A program made the position numbers and the translations under genes. A model generated the notes under the pieces. The model saw nothing but the letters and a program-made list of their open reading frames with translations. It made no database searches and was not told the origin of the DNA. Of a DNA stretch of 64,000 bases, positions 23,653 through 33,101 are shown piece after piece; the stretch's first letter is position 1; the number at the start of each line of letters is the position of its first letter. The stretch comes from Butyrivibrio sp. XPD2006 (GTDB lineage: Bacteria; Bacillota; Clostridia; Lachnospirales; Lachnospiraceae), in assembly GCF_000420865.1 (NCBI RefSeq), contig NZ_ATVT01000014.1, forward strand, positions 1 to 64,000, written 5' to 3'.

Positions 23653-26600
23653 TCACTGATTGACCAGCGCTTCCATCCCTTCCCAATCAAATACTTTAAG
23701 CATTTTAGACAGCTCAGTCATTTTATCCTTGTCTTCCTTAGGAAGCTTGTACTCCTTAAGCTGACCAAGGATCATCTCTACTGCATCATAATCCATCTGC
23801 GGGATCACATCCCTCAGTGCCCCATATGCATCCTTGAGCTCATCTTCAGGGATCTCCTTCTTGTCTGAATCATCCTCTTGAGCTTCGCTCTCGTCAAGGC
23901 GTGCAAGTTTATCCTTGAGTTCAAGATAACCCTTAAGGAGCTCATCATTGTGCATAACGATAAACTCCTTATTCTCCTTATTGCCTGCATCCTCCAGGCT
24001 CTCAGCAAGCCTGGACATAGCTGTTGCTCCGATAATCCTGCAGGAGCTCTTAAGGGAATGTACCTTAATGGTATAGAGCCTTATATCCTCTACCTCATAT
24101 GCATCGCTTATAACCTGATAATTGCCGTCCACAGTCTCATAGAACATATGAAGGGCGTTAATATACTGCGAAATTCCGCCGGAATTCTTAATGCCCTCAT
24201 CGACATCAATTTCCTTAATGTCATAGATCCACTTAAGCTCCTCCGGGATACTCTCAAGATCTGCCACGGCATCAGCCTGTTCCGGTTTGAGCATAATTTC
24301 CTCCGGAAGATGCTTCATAATGGCCTTCTCAAGAGCCATACTGTCTATAGGCTTCGACAGGTAGCCCGTAAAGCCCTTGGACTTATAGAATTCCTCTCCG
24401 GCGGTGGCATTGGCTGTAAGGGCATAAACCGGTATATCAGGATCTGTTTCCCTGATATGTCCCACCGTCTCAATTCCGTCCATCTCCGGCATCATATGAT
24501 CCAGAAGAACCACATTAAACTTGGTACTCTTCATCTTCTCAAGACACTCAGCACCGCTTGTGGCAGTGGTAACGAACATCTTGGTCGCCTTCAAAAGACC
24601 CTTGATAACGTTGAGGTTCATCGGATTATCATCAACAACCAGAATATCAGCATCCGGTGCAATAAACTTAGGCACATACGGTCCCTTTGCCTCGGATCCG
24701 TCATGTTCCATGAAAAGACCTGTCGGAGTCGGATCAACAATCCTCTGAGGCAGGCAGAGAATAAACTCCGAGCCCTCACCGTATACACTCTCACAGGTCA
24801 GGGTTCCACCCATGAGTTCAGTGAATCTTCTGGAAATATCAAGGCCCAGGCCTGTTCCCTGAATTCCGCTGTTTTTCTGCTCATCAAGTCTCTCGTAAGC
24901 GGTAAAGAGCTTATCCATATCCTCCGGTTTAACACCTATACCGGTATCCTTGACGGAGAAGCGTATCTTGGCCTCATCGCCATGACGCTCATCCATTGAA
25001 ACAGACAGAATAACGCCACCCTTACGTGTATATTTTACCGCATTTGTCAGCAGATTTAACACTATCTGCTTGATCTTTCCATCATCACCGTAGAGACGTT
25101 TTGGAATAAGCTCGTCCACCACGACATCAAACATCAGCTCTTTTTCAGTACTCTTGACACGGATCATGGAGACAATAGACCGCAGTTGTTCCTGAACATC
25201 GTACTCCTGCTCCACAAGATGCATCTTGCCGGACTCAATCTTGGAAATATCCAAAAGGTCATTGATAAGGCCAAGGAGCGTCTCCGATGCATTTCTGATA
25301 TCAAGGGCATAGTTGACCATGGACATGAAATATCCTCTGGGAACATCCTTAGGATTTTCTCGAAGGATCATCTCGTCCATACCCATAATAGTATTGATAG
25401 GTGTACGTATCTCGTGTGAGATATTTGCCAGGAATCTTGTCTTGGCTGTATTTGCACGCTCAGCATCATCTCGCGCCTGTCTGATCTCATCATACTGCCT
25501 TCGGATAACAGTACTCTTCATAAATCTCCATACCATCAGGCCTGCAAAAAAAGCTATTAGAATCGTCGTAAGTATCCTGACGATCAAAAGATCATAAAGG
25601 CGTGCCTTCTTGTTAATATTTACGGTCTCTTCAAGCACAACATTTTTCTTGGTATGATCCAGAACCTGAATATGAAGCTCATGATTTCCACTGCTCATTC
25701 CGGTATACTCAATATCCTGAAGCTTACTTCTTGGAGTCATGAATTCATCCTCTTCATTTCCTTCCATGTAGATCTTTACAGGAGGATCCGTAAGAGAATA
25801 ATCAAGAACAGAAACAGTTATCTTAACACGACCGCTGCCTGAAGGCAGATTGTACCTGCCCTGCGCATCCGGAAGTATCTTTTTGTCGCCGATATAAACT
25901 GATCTGACTTTTGCTTTAACCGACATCTCCTCTTCGAAGAAATGCTTGATATTCACCTTGCACACGCCAAGTCTTCCGGAAAGATAAAGGTTTCCGTCCT
26001 TATCCAGGTCACTGTGAGAGTTGGATGTCGGAGTTCCGGTAAGGCCGTTGGCAAGAGTATAAAGCCTGTAGTCCGTTACATTATCGTTAACCATCTCATC
26101 AGCATTTACCATGTAAATACCGGCTGATGAGATAACCCAAATATCATCGTCTTCATCAAAGATGATGTCATAGTTGTTTTTATATGGAAATGACGTAACT
26201 TCTGTTATGATATCATCCTTGATATACTGAATTGAGTTGGATGTTACCAGCCAGTACAGACCTCTGGTCTCATCCTTTTTGATCCTCATGATGACATCAC
26301 TTGTAAGACCGTCATCTCTTCCGATCCTTCTGATTCCTGCGCTGCTGATGACATAGATTCCATCTCCGTCAGTCCCCACGTATACCTGTCCGTTATCGCC
26401 CTCTTCAATGGCAAGAAATACCGTGTTCTTAATGGCCGGATCATCTGCCACAACGCTTATAACAGCACCATCACGGATTCTGGCAAGGCCTATATTTGTA
26501 GCAGCCAGAACAGAGCCATCTTTCGACTGGATGGTACATCTAATTTCATCGCTGGGCATTCCGTTATCTGTGGTAAATTTGGTTATCTCTCCGTCTTTTG

Positions 26601-27918
26601 AATAGCATACAAGGCCAAGGCCTTTTTCAAATGTCGATATCCAGAGGTTATCGCTGTCGTCCACCATCAGGCAGCGAACCCTGGCACCGCCTATATATTC
26701 GGTCAGTTCATTGTCGATAACCCTGCCATCTTTACCAAGAATACTAAGCCCCTGGTTTGATCCGACATAAAGATTCCCATTAAACGTGCATGTAGTATTG
26801 ACTACATCCCGTTGCAGATCTGTCCTCTGACACATATCAATGAAGTTACTGGTAACCAGCTTCATTGCACCCTGTGTAGATGACGCAACCCAGATATTGC
26901 CCTGATAGTCTGAAGTTACCATCTCAATTCCGCTATCAACCGGAAGATCCGTTACCAGATGGAAGCTGTCTTTGAGGTCGAGATATCCTAACTGGTTGAT
27001 AGATGAAACCCATATCCTTTCGCAGTCATAGTTGAGCCAGTGCACACCGTTAAGTGGAGCAACAGATATATGCGCCATTTTCCCGGCACTCTCACCAAAC
27101 TGTCCGTAATAAACTTCGCTTCCCTCAGTGCCTATATAAACATATCCGGCTCTATCAGGATCTGTCAGGATATTCGAGATCCTGTTTTCCATTCCCAGCT
27201 CCTGACTGCTGAAGCACTGTGTTACCATCTTATCTTCAATGCTAAAGACAAATCCGTTCTTGGTCTGTCCGTATACGATGCCTTCAGAATCAGTATTAAG
27301 GCTCAGAACCCTCTCTTCATTTATCCTTGCATCATAGATTTCGTGTATGGTCAGCTTGGAATCCGCATAGCATACACCCGCAGTTGTTCCTATATAGACA
27401 TTACCCTCTTTATCTTCTGTGAAAACTCTGATAGAGGAAGAAGGAAGACCATCCTTATAGGTGATCCATGTCACCTTTTCGCCGTCAAGTACGACGACGC
27501 CGTTATCATTAGTTCCAACCCATATCCTGTCCTGGCTGTCTTCAAACAATCCTCTTCCGCTGGTAAGTCCCTCAGATGAGGTGATTTTCTCAAACACTGT
27601 GCCATCGTAGCGTATGATTCCACCATAACTTCCTATCCAGACATATCCGTCGCTGGAACCCAGAATATAGTTGGCATCAGAAGTAGGAAGGCCATTTGTT
27701 GCATCATAAATAGTCGTGGCATATCCAACTGAACCGATCTGCCCCGTTACAGCATAGCCTCCACCCAATTTAGGCGTATTATCCGCGTCATTTGTCTCCT
27801 GCTGAGCACTTCCTTCTGTGGCAAAAGACATTACAGATGAAGCACACGCAAGCAAAACAAACATCAGCGCACCAAGAGAAGCCGCTATGAAGTTTTGAAT
27901 TCTTTTCATCTTCATCAT
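23653..27918 (-). CDS. Propeller-type hybrid histidine kinase with REC and HPt domains
   Basis: A 1421-residue membrane sensor that joins the roles of four proteins. Order: signal peptide (1-34); two-component propeller repeats of the type DGYVWIGSYGGIIRYDG (about 50-690); Y_Y_Y domain (about 700-780); one membrane helix (about 795); HisKA with ISHEIRTPIN, His near 835; ATPase with DTGIGV and GTGLGL; receiver with VVDDNP and LLDHMMPEMDG (Asp near 1137); HPt with IKVHSLKSSCR (His near 1286); and a tail of about 60 residues. The layout resembles the polysaccharide-sensing hybrid systems of Bacteroidetes, but the end is REC-HPt rather than AraC. The HPt could phosphorylate the double-receiver protein. 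Confidence 0.93.
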   Translation of the reverse strand: MMKMKRIQNFIAASLGALMFVLLACASSVMSFATEGSAQQETNDADNTPKLGGGYAVTGQIGSVGYATTIYDATNGLPTSDANYILGSSDGYVWIGSYGGIIRYDGTVFEKITSSEGLTSGRGLFEDSQDRIWVGTNDNGVVVLDGEKVTWITYKDGLPSSSIRVFTEDKEGNVYIGTTAGVCYADSKLTIHEIYDARINEERVLSLNTDSEGIVYGQTKNGFVFSIEDKMVTQCFSSQELGMENRISNILTDPDRAGYVYIGTEGSEVYYGQFGESAGKMAHISVAPLNGVHWLNYDCERIWVSSINQLGYLDLKDSFHLVTDLPVDSGIEMVTSDYQGNIWVASSTQGAMKLVTSNFIDMCQRTDLQRDVVNTTCTFNGNLYVGSNQGLSILGKDGRVIDNELTEYIGGARVRCLMVDDSDNLWISTFEKGLGLVCYSKDGEITKFTTDNGMPSDEIRCTIQSKDGSVLAATNIGLARIRDGAVISVVADDPAIKNTVFLAIEEGDNGQVYVGTDGDGIYVISSAGIRRIGRDDGLTSDVIMRIKKDETRGLYWLVTSNSIQYIKDDIITEVTSFPYKNNYDIIFDEDDDIWVISSAGIYMVNADEMVNDNVTDYRLYTLANGLTGTPTSNSHSDLDKDGNLYLSGRLGVCKVNIKHFFEEEMSVKAKVRSVYIGDKKILPDAQGRYNLPSGSGRVKITVSVLDYSLTDPPVKIYMEGNEEDEFMTPRSKLQDIEYTGMSSGNHELHIQVLDHTKKNVVLEETVNINKKARLYDLLIVRILTTILIAFFAGLMVWRFMKSTVIRRQYDEIRQARDDAERANTAKTRFLANISHEIRTPINTIMGMDEMILRENPKDVPRGYFMSMVNYALDIRNASETLLGLINDLLDISKIESGKMHLVEQEYDVQEQLRSIVSMIRVKSTEKELMFDVVVDELIPKRLYGDDGKIKQIVLNLLTNAVKYTRKGGVILSVSMDERHGDEAKIRFSVKDTGIGVKPEDMDKLFTAYERLDEQKNSGIQGTGLGLDISRRFTELMGGTLTCESVYGEGSEFILCLPQRIVDPTPTGLFMEHDGSEAKGPYVPKFIAPDADILVVDDNPMNLNVIKGLLKATKMFVTTATSGAECLEKMKSTKFNVVLLDHMMPEMDGIETVGHIRETDPDIPVYALTANATAGEEFYKSKGFTGYLSKPIDSMALEKAIMKHLPEEIMLKPEQADAVADLESIPEELKWIYDIKEIDVDEGIKNSGGISQYINALHMFYETVDGNYQVISDAYEVEDIRLYTIKVHSLKSSCRIIGATAMSRLAESLEDAGNKENKEFIVMHNDELLKGYLELKDKLARLDESEAQEDDSDKKEIPEDELKDAYGALRDVIPQMDYDAVEMILGQLKEYKLPKEDKDKMTELSKMLKVFDWEGMEALVNQ

Positions 27919-27927
27919 GCTGCTCCT

Positions 27928-30063
27928 TTATAAATCTCTGTTGTATTTCTTCAAAATAACCTTGACCTCAGGCAGATTGTCCATAAAGACTTCTACACAC
28001 TTGGGGTCAAACTGTGTTCCCGAACCTTCGTTGATGATAGACAAAGCCTTGTCCAAATCAAAAGCCGGCTTATATACTCTCGGTGAAGTAAGAGCATCGA
28101 ATACATCCGCAACAGCCATAATACGGGCTGAAAGAGGAATAACCTCTCCGTGCAGACCATCAGGATATCCCTTGCCGTCCCATCTCTCGTGGTGATAGGC
28201 TGCCATATTTCTGGCTTCTTTCAGGTAGTTTTCTCCCATTACGGTACTGATGGCATCTTCCATGATCTTCTTGCCGGAAGTAGTATGAGTCTTGATGATC
28301 TCAAACTCTTCATCAGTAAGCTTGCCCGGCTTGTTGAGAACGGCGTCGGGAATATTGATCTTACCGATATCATGAAGAGGCGCAGAACGTATTACATCGG
28401 AAATAAACTTTGCATCAATCTTCTCTGCGTAATACCCCTTCTTCTGCAGTCCTTCCACTATTATCTTTACATAAGCAGCAGTCTTCTGAATATGGGCACC
28501 TGTATCGGAATCCCTGTTCTCGACCATGTCCGCCATAGTAATGATAAGTCCGTCCTGCATCCTGGCTGTAGTGTCGGACAATCGTCTCAGATCTCGCATC
28601 TGCTCAGACAGATTCAAAGTCATAGTGCAGATAGAATTGTAAAGCTGCTCAACCTCATCTTTAGTTTCAATATGAAGCGCCCTGATACTTCTGACATTTT
28701 TATCCAGCTGTTCCTGCTCATAGCCGAGGTTTGCGAAATTATCTACACACTTAGCCATACTCCTGATGGGATATACCATTGTCACATTGGTAACCCAAAG
28801 ATTATGAGCAATTACCAGGATGAAAAAGCCAAGGAGTATGAAGAAAGCTTTAATTGAAAAGCTCTTTAAATAGCTCTGCATATTGGTTATGGAAACATCT
28901 GCTACGCCATAACAGGCGACATGCCCGTTATCATCCTTTATCGGATAAAAAATAGATCTGGTCCAGTGATTGATACTTCCGTGCTCAAGCGGCTCTATAT
29001 TCTCTCCCGCGAGAAACTGTGGCAGATGCTCACGAAAATCCTCGTCATATTCGAGTTTGGCCGGTATTATCTCAACGCCATCCCCATCAAGATTAAATAT
29101 TCTGCGACCTGCATCCTTTTCAAATTTAACGAAGAACAAAGTCTCTACCGACTGCGAATGACTTTTGATCTTTCGCAAAATAGCCTCTGTCTCGGCATAC
29201 CCCTCTGCGCCTTCCCCGGCAGCAATATAATCATTGATCCTGGCAGGGTCTATGACATCAGCAGAGAGTTTGAGTACATTTAAAGCCTCAATAGTCTTCT
29301 CTTGCTTGGTGTTATTAAAGTACAAGCCAAACCCGATCCATCCCGTTACAGCTATCAGGAGCAGGGATGTGGAAATAACAATGGAAGTGGTCCTATTGCC
29401 CATACTGTGCGCGGTGCCTTTGCCCCATTGCTTAAGATCCGATAGTTCTTCACTGCTAAGCGGCTTCTGTTTCCAGTTCCCCCGCTCATACTTCTGCTTG
29501 ACACTCTCCGGAATTATCTTTAAAAGAATCCACGCAATAACGGCAGATATGCCCTTATCCAGGATATTTCTTAGTATGGTGTACAGGTAATAAGCCAGGA
29601 ACAGATTGCCCCCGATAGAAGATGCGAAAACTGTGGTGGGATCAGTATTTTTGGCTATCTGAGCGCCATCCAGAAGATTCCAGTTTATAACAGTACTTAC
29701 AGTGGCAGAAGTAAATGCCACCGAAGCGATATAGATCAGTATGTATTTTATTCTTTTAAAAGGGAATTTTCTGACATACCAGGCCGTGAATATGGCTACG
29801 ATTGCATTAAGAAAGCCAAAATAAATCGCATTCTGGTTGAAGATGCCGCAGATCGCGTTGGTCATTACCGCGGTGAATATTCCGGGAAACAGACCTCCCA
29901 CCACTGCGACAGTAATGGTGCCGACTGTATCAAGAAACATGGGCATGCCCAATTTTCCCATCACAAAAGCAAGCAAAACATTGACCGTTATTCCGATCAG
30001 TGCAAGCAGAATTCTGGTTCGGGCTCCGCCTTTTGTTGAACTGGGATATTTGTATTCAGCCAT
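27928..30063 (-). CDS. Membrane HD-GYP c-di-GMP phosphodiesterase
   Basis: A 711-residue enzyme. Residues 15-190 form several helices with the GxxMFLDTVGTI motif of ECF/MASE-like membrane sensors. A second membrane-anchored part (about 230-420) frames an extracytoplasmic sensor of Cache type; a HAMP-like segment follows (YPIRSMAKCVDNFANLG). Residues 505-690 hold a canonical HD-GYP domain: LHDIGKINIP near 563, KTHTTSGKKIM, and HHERWDGKGYP near 627. All metal ligands are present, so it should hydrolyse c-di-GMP. It starts the set that continues with the hybrid kinase 9 bp downstream. Confidence 0.92.
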   Translation of the reverse strand: MAEYKYPSSTKGGARTRILLALIGITVNVLLAFVMGKLGMPMFLDTVGTITVAVVGGLFPGIFTAVMTNAICGIFNQNAIYFGFLNAIVAIFTAWYVRKFPFKRIKYILIYIASVAFTSATVSTVINWNLLDGAQIAKNTDPTTVFASSIGGNLFLAYYLYTILRNILDKGISAVIAWILLKIIPESVKQKYERGNWKQKPLSSEELSDLKQWGKGTAHSMGNRTTSIVISTSLLLIAVTGWIGFGLYFNNTKQEKTIEALNVLKLSADVIDPARINDYIAAGEGAEGYAETEAILRKIKSHSQSVETLFFVKFEKDAGRRIFNLDGDGVEIIPAKLEYDEDFREHLPQFLAGENIEPLEHGSINHWTRSIFYPIKDDNGHVACYGVADVSITNMQSYLKSFSIKAFFILLGFFILVIAHNLWVTNVTMVYPIRSMAKCVDNFANLGYEQEQLDKNVRSIRALHIETKDEVEQLYNSICTMTLNLSEQMRDLRRLSDTTARMQDGLIITMADMVENRDSDTGAHIQKTAAYVKIIVEGLQKKGYYAEKIDAKFISDVIRSAPLHDIGKINIPDAVLNKPGKLTDEEFEIIKTHTTSGKKIMEDAISTVMGENYLKEARNMAAYHHERWDGKGYPDGLHGEVIPLSARIMAVADVFDALTSPRVYKPAFDLDKALSIINEGSGTQFDPKCVEVFMDNLPEVKVILKKYNRDL

Positions 30064-30111
30064 GATTCACCATTCGCAAAAACAAGAGTACGATAAAGCG
30101 CACGTCTATTA

Positions 30112-30723
30112 TCATTTTACCATAACCAGTGCTTCTATACCGTCCCAATCAAAATTTCTTAACAGTTTTTCTAAATATTTAACCTTTTTTTCATCATCTG
30201 CAGGCATTGAATACTCATTTAACTCTGAGAGTACCATTTCCACTGCCTCGTAATCCATCTGTGGAGCAAATTCTGCAATAGCATTAAATGCATTTGCAAG
30301 TTCTCCTGCAGAGATGGCAGGCTTATCAATATTAGTGACCATGTCTGTATTGCTGACCGTTTCAATGGGTGCGAGCTTTTCCTTGAACGAACCACATATT
30401 TCCAGTAGTTCAGGGGTTTTTCCTTTGATCTTTTCAAGATCATTTACATTTCCGGCGTTTTCAAGCTCCTCCGCCAGTTTCGAGAGCTCTTTTGCCCCCA
30501 TTATCCTGGCCGTGCTCTTGAGAGAGTGTACCTTGATGGTGTAATTCTCGATATCTCCGCTGTCAAAAGAGTCCCTTATCTCCCGGATCCTGTTCTCAAG
30601 GGTGTCAAAAAAAGTTCTGACAAACTTGATATACAGCTCAGGTTTACCGCAGTTCTCTATACCCGACGCCGGGTCAATGCCCTCCACATCGCTCATCCAT
30701 TTCAATCGTTCAGGTAGTTCCAT
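30112..30723 (-). CDS. HPt phosphotransfer protein
   Basis: A 203-residue soluble phosphotransfer protein. The HPt motif is IKVHSLKSTARIMGA, preceded by a start typical of HPt proteins (WMSDVEGIDPASGIEN). The last 60 residues repeat the tail of the hybrid kinase almost word for word (APQMDYEAVEMVLSELNEY and FDWDGIEALV versus IPQMDYDAVEMILGQLKEY and FDWEGMEALV). It is probably a copy of the kinase's REC-distal end. The ATG follows AGAGGA. It lies 48 bp upstream of the HD-GYP gene. Confidence 0.9.
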   Translation of the reverse strand: MELPERLKWMSDVEGIDPASGIENCGKPELYIKFVRTFFDTLENRIREIRDSFDSGDIENYTIKVHSLKSTARIMGAKELSKLAEELENAGNVNDLEKIKGKTPELLEICGSFKEKLAPIETVSNTDMVTNIDKPAISAGELANAFNAIAEFAPQMDYEAVEMVLSELNEYSMPADDEKKVKYLEKLLRNFDWDGIEALVMVK

Positions 30724-30808
30724 TGCCTATTCCTCTCAGTTGATCTTAGTACCAATATATAATAATAAGATATTTATATGATTAATGCTAATAAAACTAA
30801 GACGAATT

Positions 30809-31558
30809 TTAGAACTCAAGCTCCTTTCTCCTGAAGATGAGCAATGTTATCCCCAACGCTCCGAGGATGTATATCAGCACTGTCAGCAAAATATATCCAA
30901 GTCCGCCTGTATAATCTCCCATAATGAAATTCGAGCTCGCAACAGACATCATACCTGCGACGTAGTATCTCTCTGCGTGGTACTTGGAGAGGTTGGTAAG
31001 CTGTAAGATCAGCTCAAGGGAAACAGGTATTATGATCTGGAATGTAAGGTACGCAAACAAGCCTACTGCCGCATTTTCCGAAAGGAAATAGAAGAAGGCC
31101 GCTATTGTAACATAGGCAATTGTCTCAAAAAATCCAACTATAAATGTCACGATCAGGAACCTGTTTTCAATTGGGGCAAATGTCGCTCCAAATACAGCCT
31201 TAAGCACATAAACATAGATAATGGTAATGATCTGCATAAGCAAAGTCATAACGCAAAGATCAAGGAATTTTCCGAAGACAAATTTATCTCTGGATAATCC
31301 CCTTCCTATTACCCCTATCATGACCATGGATTTAAACTCATCAGCATATATTCCAAGAAGTGCTGCAAATCCTATTATCGTCATTGCAAAAGAATGCAAT
31401 CCCGCAAGCTTACTTAGGACACCAAAGCTTTTATCCGGGGTTTTATCCAGTGAGGTGACAATAGAAACGGTCTCAAATATGAACCATGCTACAAGCAGTA
31501 TCCATGGGAGTATTTTGACAAGGACACGCTTTAGATCGGCTTCAAGTAGTCTTCTCAT
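30809..31558 (-). CDS. ABC transporter permease (ABC-2 type)
   Basis: A 249-residue membrane protein with six helices, starting MRRLLEADLKRVLVK, typical of permeases for ABC-2-type exporters. An extracytoplasmic loop after helix 1 (VTSLDKTPDKSFG) is short. The ATG overlaps the stop of the second permease gene by 4 bp. It would pair with that permease and the ATPase. Substrate unknown; the family commonly exports peptides, antibiotics or lipids. Confidence 0.85.
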   Translation of the reverse strand: MRRLLEADLKRVLVKILPWILLVAWFIFETVSIVTSLDKTPDKSFGVLSKLAGLHSFAMTIIGFAALLGIYADEFKSMVMIGVIGRGLSRDKFVFGKFLDLCVMTLLMQIITIIYVYVLKAVFGATFAPIENRFLIVTFIVGFFETIAYVTIAAFFYFLSENAAVGLFAYLTFQIIIPVSLELILQLTNLSKYHAERYYVAGMMSVASSNFIMGDYTGGLGYILLTVLIYILGALGITLLIFRRKELEF

Positions 31559-32268
31559 AGATCCATCTCCCTTCTGTCAAATGTCGCAACATTGATGGCC
31601 ACAACAATAGCAAGATAAATAAGTGCCGGTATGATAGTGATCCCAAAGTTTCCAGCCTGGAAATCGGCAAAAGAGGAATCCAAAAGGCCCAAATAACTCA
31701 TATCATAAACCGGGAGCTTAAATCTATCCTGAACCACCTTTAAAAGCCCCGATCCAACAGCTCCTGCCAGCACCAATACCAGCATGCCTCCGGCAGCACT
31801 CATTGTCAGGAAAAGAACCAGTGACGCCAGTGCCATTATTCCAAGTCCTCTAATGACGCAGAACAGGCAAAACAGAAGCAGAAACGCGTTCTGTTTGGGA
31901 GATATCGGAAGACCTGATATGACATTCTTTACCAGTGCGGCACAAAACAGGATAAGATACGTCCCGCAGTACAGCAAAAATGCATCTTTGAGTTTGGTAA
32001 GCACGATCTTCCTGCGCTCCATTCCCATTCCTATCATGCTTATCATGATCCCGCTCTTTATCTCGTCAGAATAAACCGAGAGGAAAATCGGAATACTTAG
32101 GAATATAAGGCCTATGTTTCCAAACAATTGCTTGTACAGATCCATCTGAGCTGCTGATGTATCAGCGGCATCCTTAAACAGTATAAAAACTGTAAGTAGA
32201 ATCACAAGCACGTACATTGACGGCTTAGCTATTATCCTTTTTAAATCTGCTTTCATTAGTCTGTTCAT
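31555..32268 (-). CDS. ABC transporter permease (ABC-2 type)
   Basis: A 237-residue, six-helix permease. It starts MNRLMKADLKRIIAKPSMY, close in style to the other permease, so the pair probably arose by duplication and forms a heterodimer. It overlaps the ATPase gene and the second permease gene by 4 bp each (ATGA), a tight operon. Confidence 0.85.
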   Translation of the reverse strand: MNRLMKADLKRIIAKPSMYVLVILLTVFILFKDAADTSAAQMDLYKQLFGNIGLIFLSIPIFLSVYSDEIKSGIMISMIGMGMERRKIVLTKLKDAFLLYCGTYLILFCAALVKNVISGLPISPKQNAFLLLFCLFCVIRGLGIMALASLVLFLTMSAAGGMLVLVLAGAVGSGLLKVVQDRFKLPVYDMSYLGLLDSSFADFQAGNFGITIIPALIYLAIVVAINVATFDRREMDL

Positions 32269-33086
32269 TGATTTGAACCTCCGATCAGCCTGAAGTAAAC
32301 ATCCTCAAGGGAAGACTTCTCAGTAATCTCACGCATTACCTTGATTCCGTTTTCTTCCAGGACTTTCTTGGCCTTTTCAATGTCATCCACCGCAATTTCA
32401 ACTGCAGGCTGATTTTCCTGAAGATCCTGCTGTGTGATCTCTTTTACAACATAACCCTCATTGACTATTCCAAATCTGTCTGCTGTATGCTCAAGTTCGC
32501 CCAGGATGTGGGATGATATAATAACCGTCATTCCAAATTCATCGCGGAGTTTCTTGACCAGATTACGGATATCGGCAATACCCTGGGGATCGAGTCCGTT
32601 GGTGGGTTCGTCCAGGATAAGGATATCAGGGTTTCCAAGAATAGCATTTGCTATCCCAAGTCTCTGCTGCATACCAAGGGAGAAGGATTTAACAGGCTTA
32701 TTGACACCTTTAAGTCCAACTATCTCAAGAACCCTTGCAATCTCCTGCTTACGCTCTTTTCTGGGTATTCCCTTAACAGTAGCAAAGTACTTAAGGTTCT
32801 TTTCCGCATTGAGATAATTGTAGAATCTGCATCCAACCAGGAAGCCTATCTTGCTTCTGTTCTTAAAAAGCTCCTTTCTGTTGGTAGATCCCACAATAGA
32901 TATGTTTCCTGAGTTTACCTCGGACAGGCCCAGGATCATCTTAAAGATCGTGGTCTTACCTGCGCCGTTTCTGCCCACAAGGCCGTAGATATCGCCCTTG
33001 TTTACCTGCATATTTACGTTTTTCAACACTTCGTGTTTGCCATAGGCTTTATTTACATTTTCCAGTTTAATTACAGCTTCGCTCAT
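32265..33086 (-). CDS. ABC transporter ATP-binding protein
   Basis: A 273-residue ATPase. Walker A is GRNGAGKTT, the signature is FSLGMQQRLGIA and Walker B is ILILDEPTNGLDP, with the switch His in ISSHILGEL. The arrangement matches the bacitracin/lantibiotic-export subfamily. The C-terminal 70 residues (QDLQENQPAVEIAV...) form the usual accessory domain. The ATG follows GGGAGGA. The M13 peptidase gene ends 15 bp upstream, so all four are probably transcribed together, perhaps for peptide handling. Confidence 0.92.
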   Translation of the reverse strand: MSEAVIKLENVNKAYGKHEVLKNVNMQVNKGDIYGLVGRNGAGKTTIFKMILGLSEVNSGNISIVGSTNRKELFKNRSKIGFLVGCRFYNYLNAEKNLKYFATVKGIPRKERKQEIARVLEIVGLKGVNKPVKSFSLGMQQRLGIANAILGNPDILILDEPTNGLDPQGIADIRNLVKKLRDEFGMTVIISSHILGELEHTADRFGIVNEGYVVKEITQQDLQENQPAVEIAVDDIEKAKKVLEENGIKVMREITEKSSLEDVYFRLIGGSNQ

Positions 33087-33101
33087 CTTATATCCTCCCT
33101 A

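Noticed and set aside
23878-24999. Plus-strand frame of 373 codons opposite the hybrid kinase
   Set aside because: A shadow of the REC-HPt coding region, with no ribosome site and no recognisable domain.
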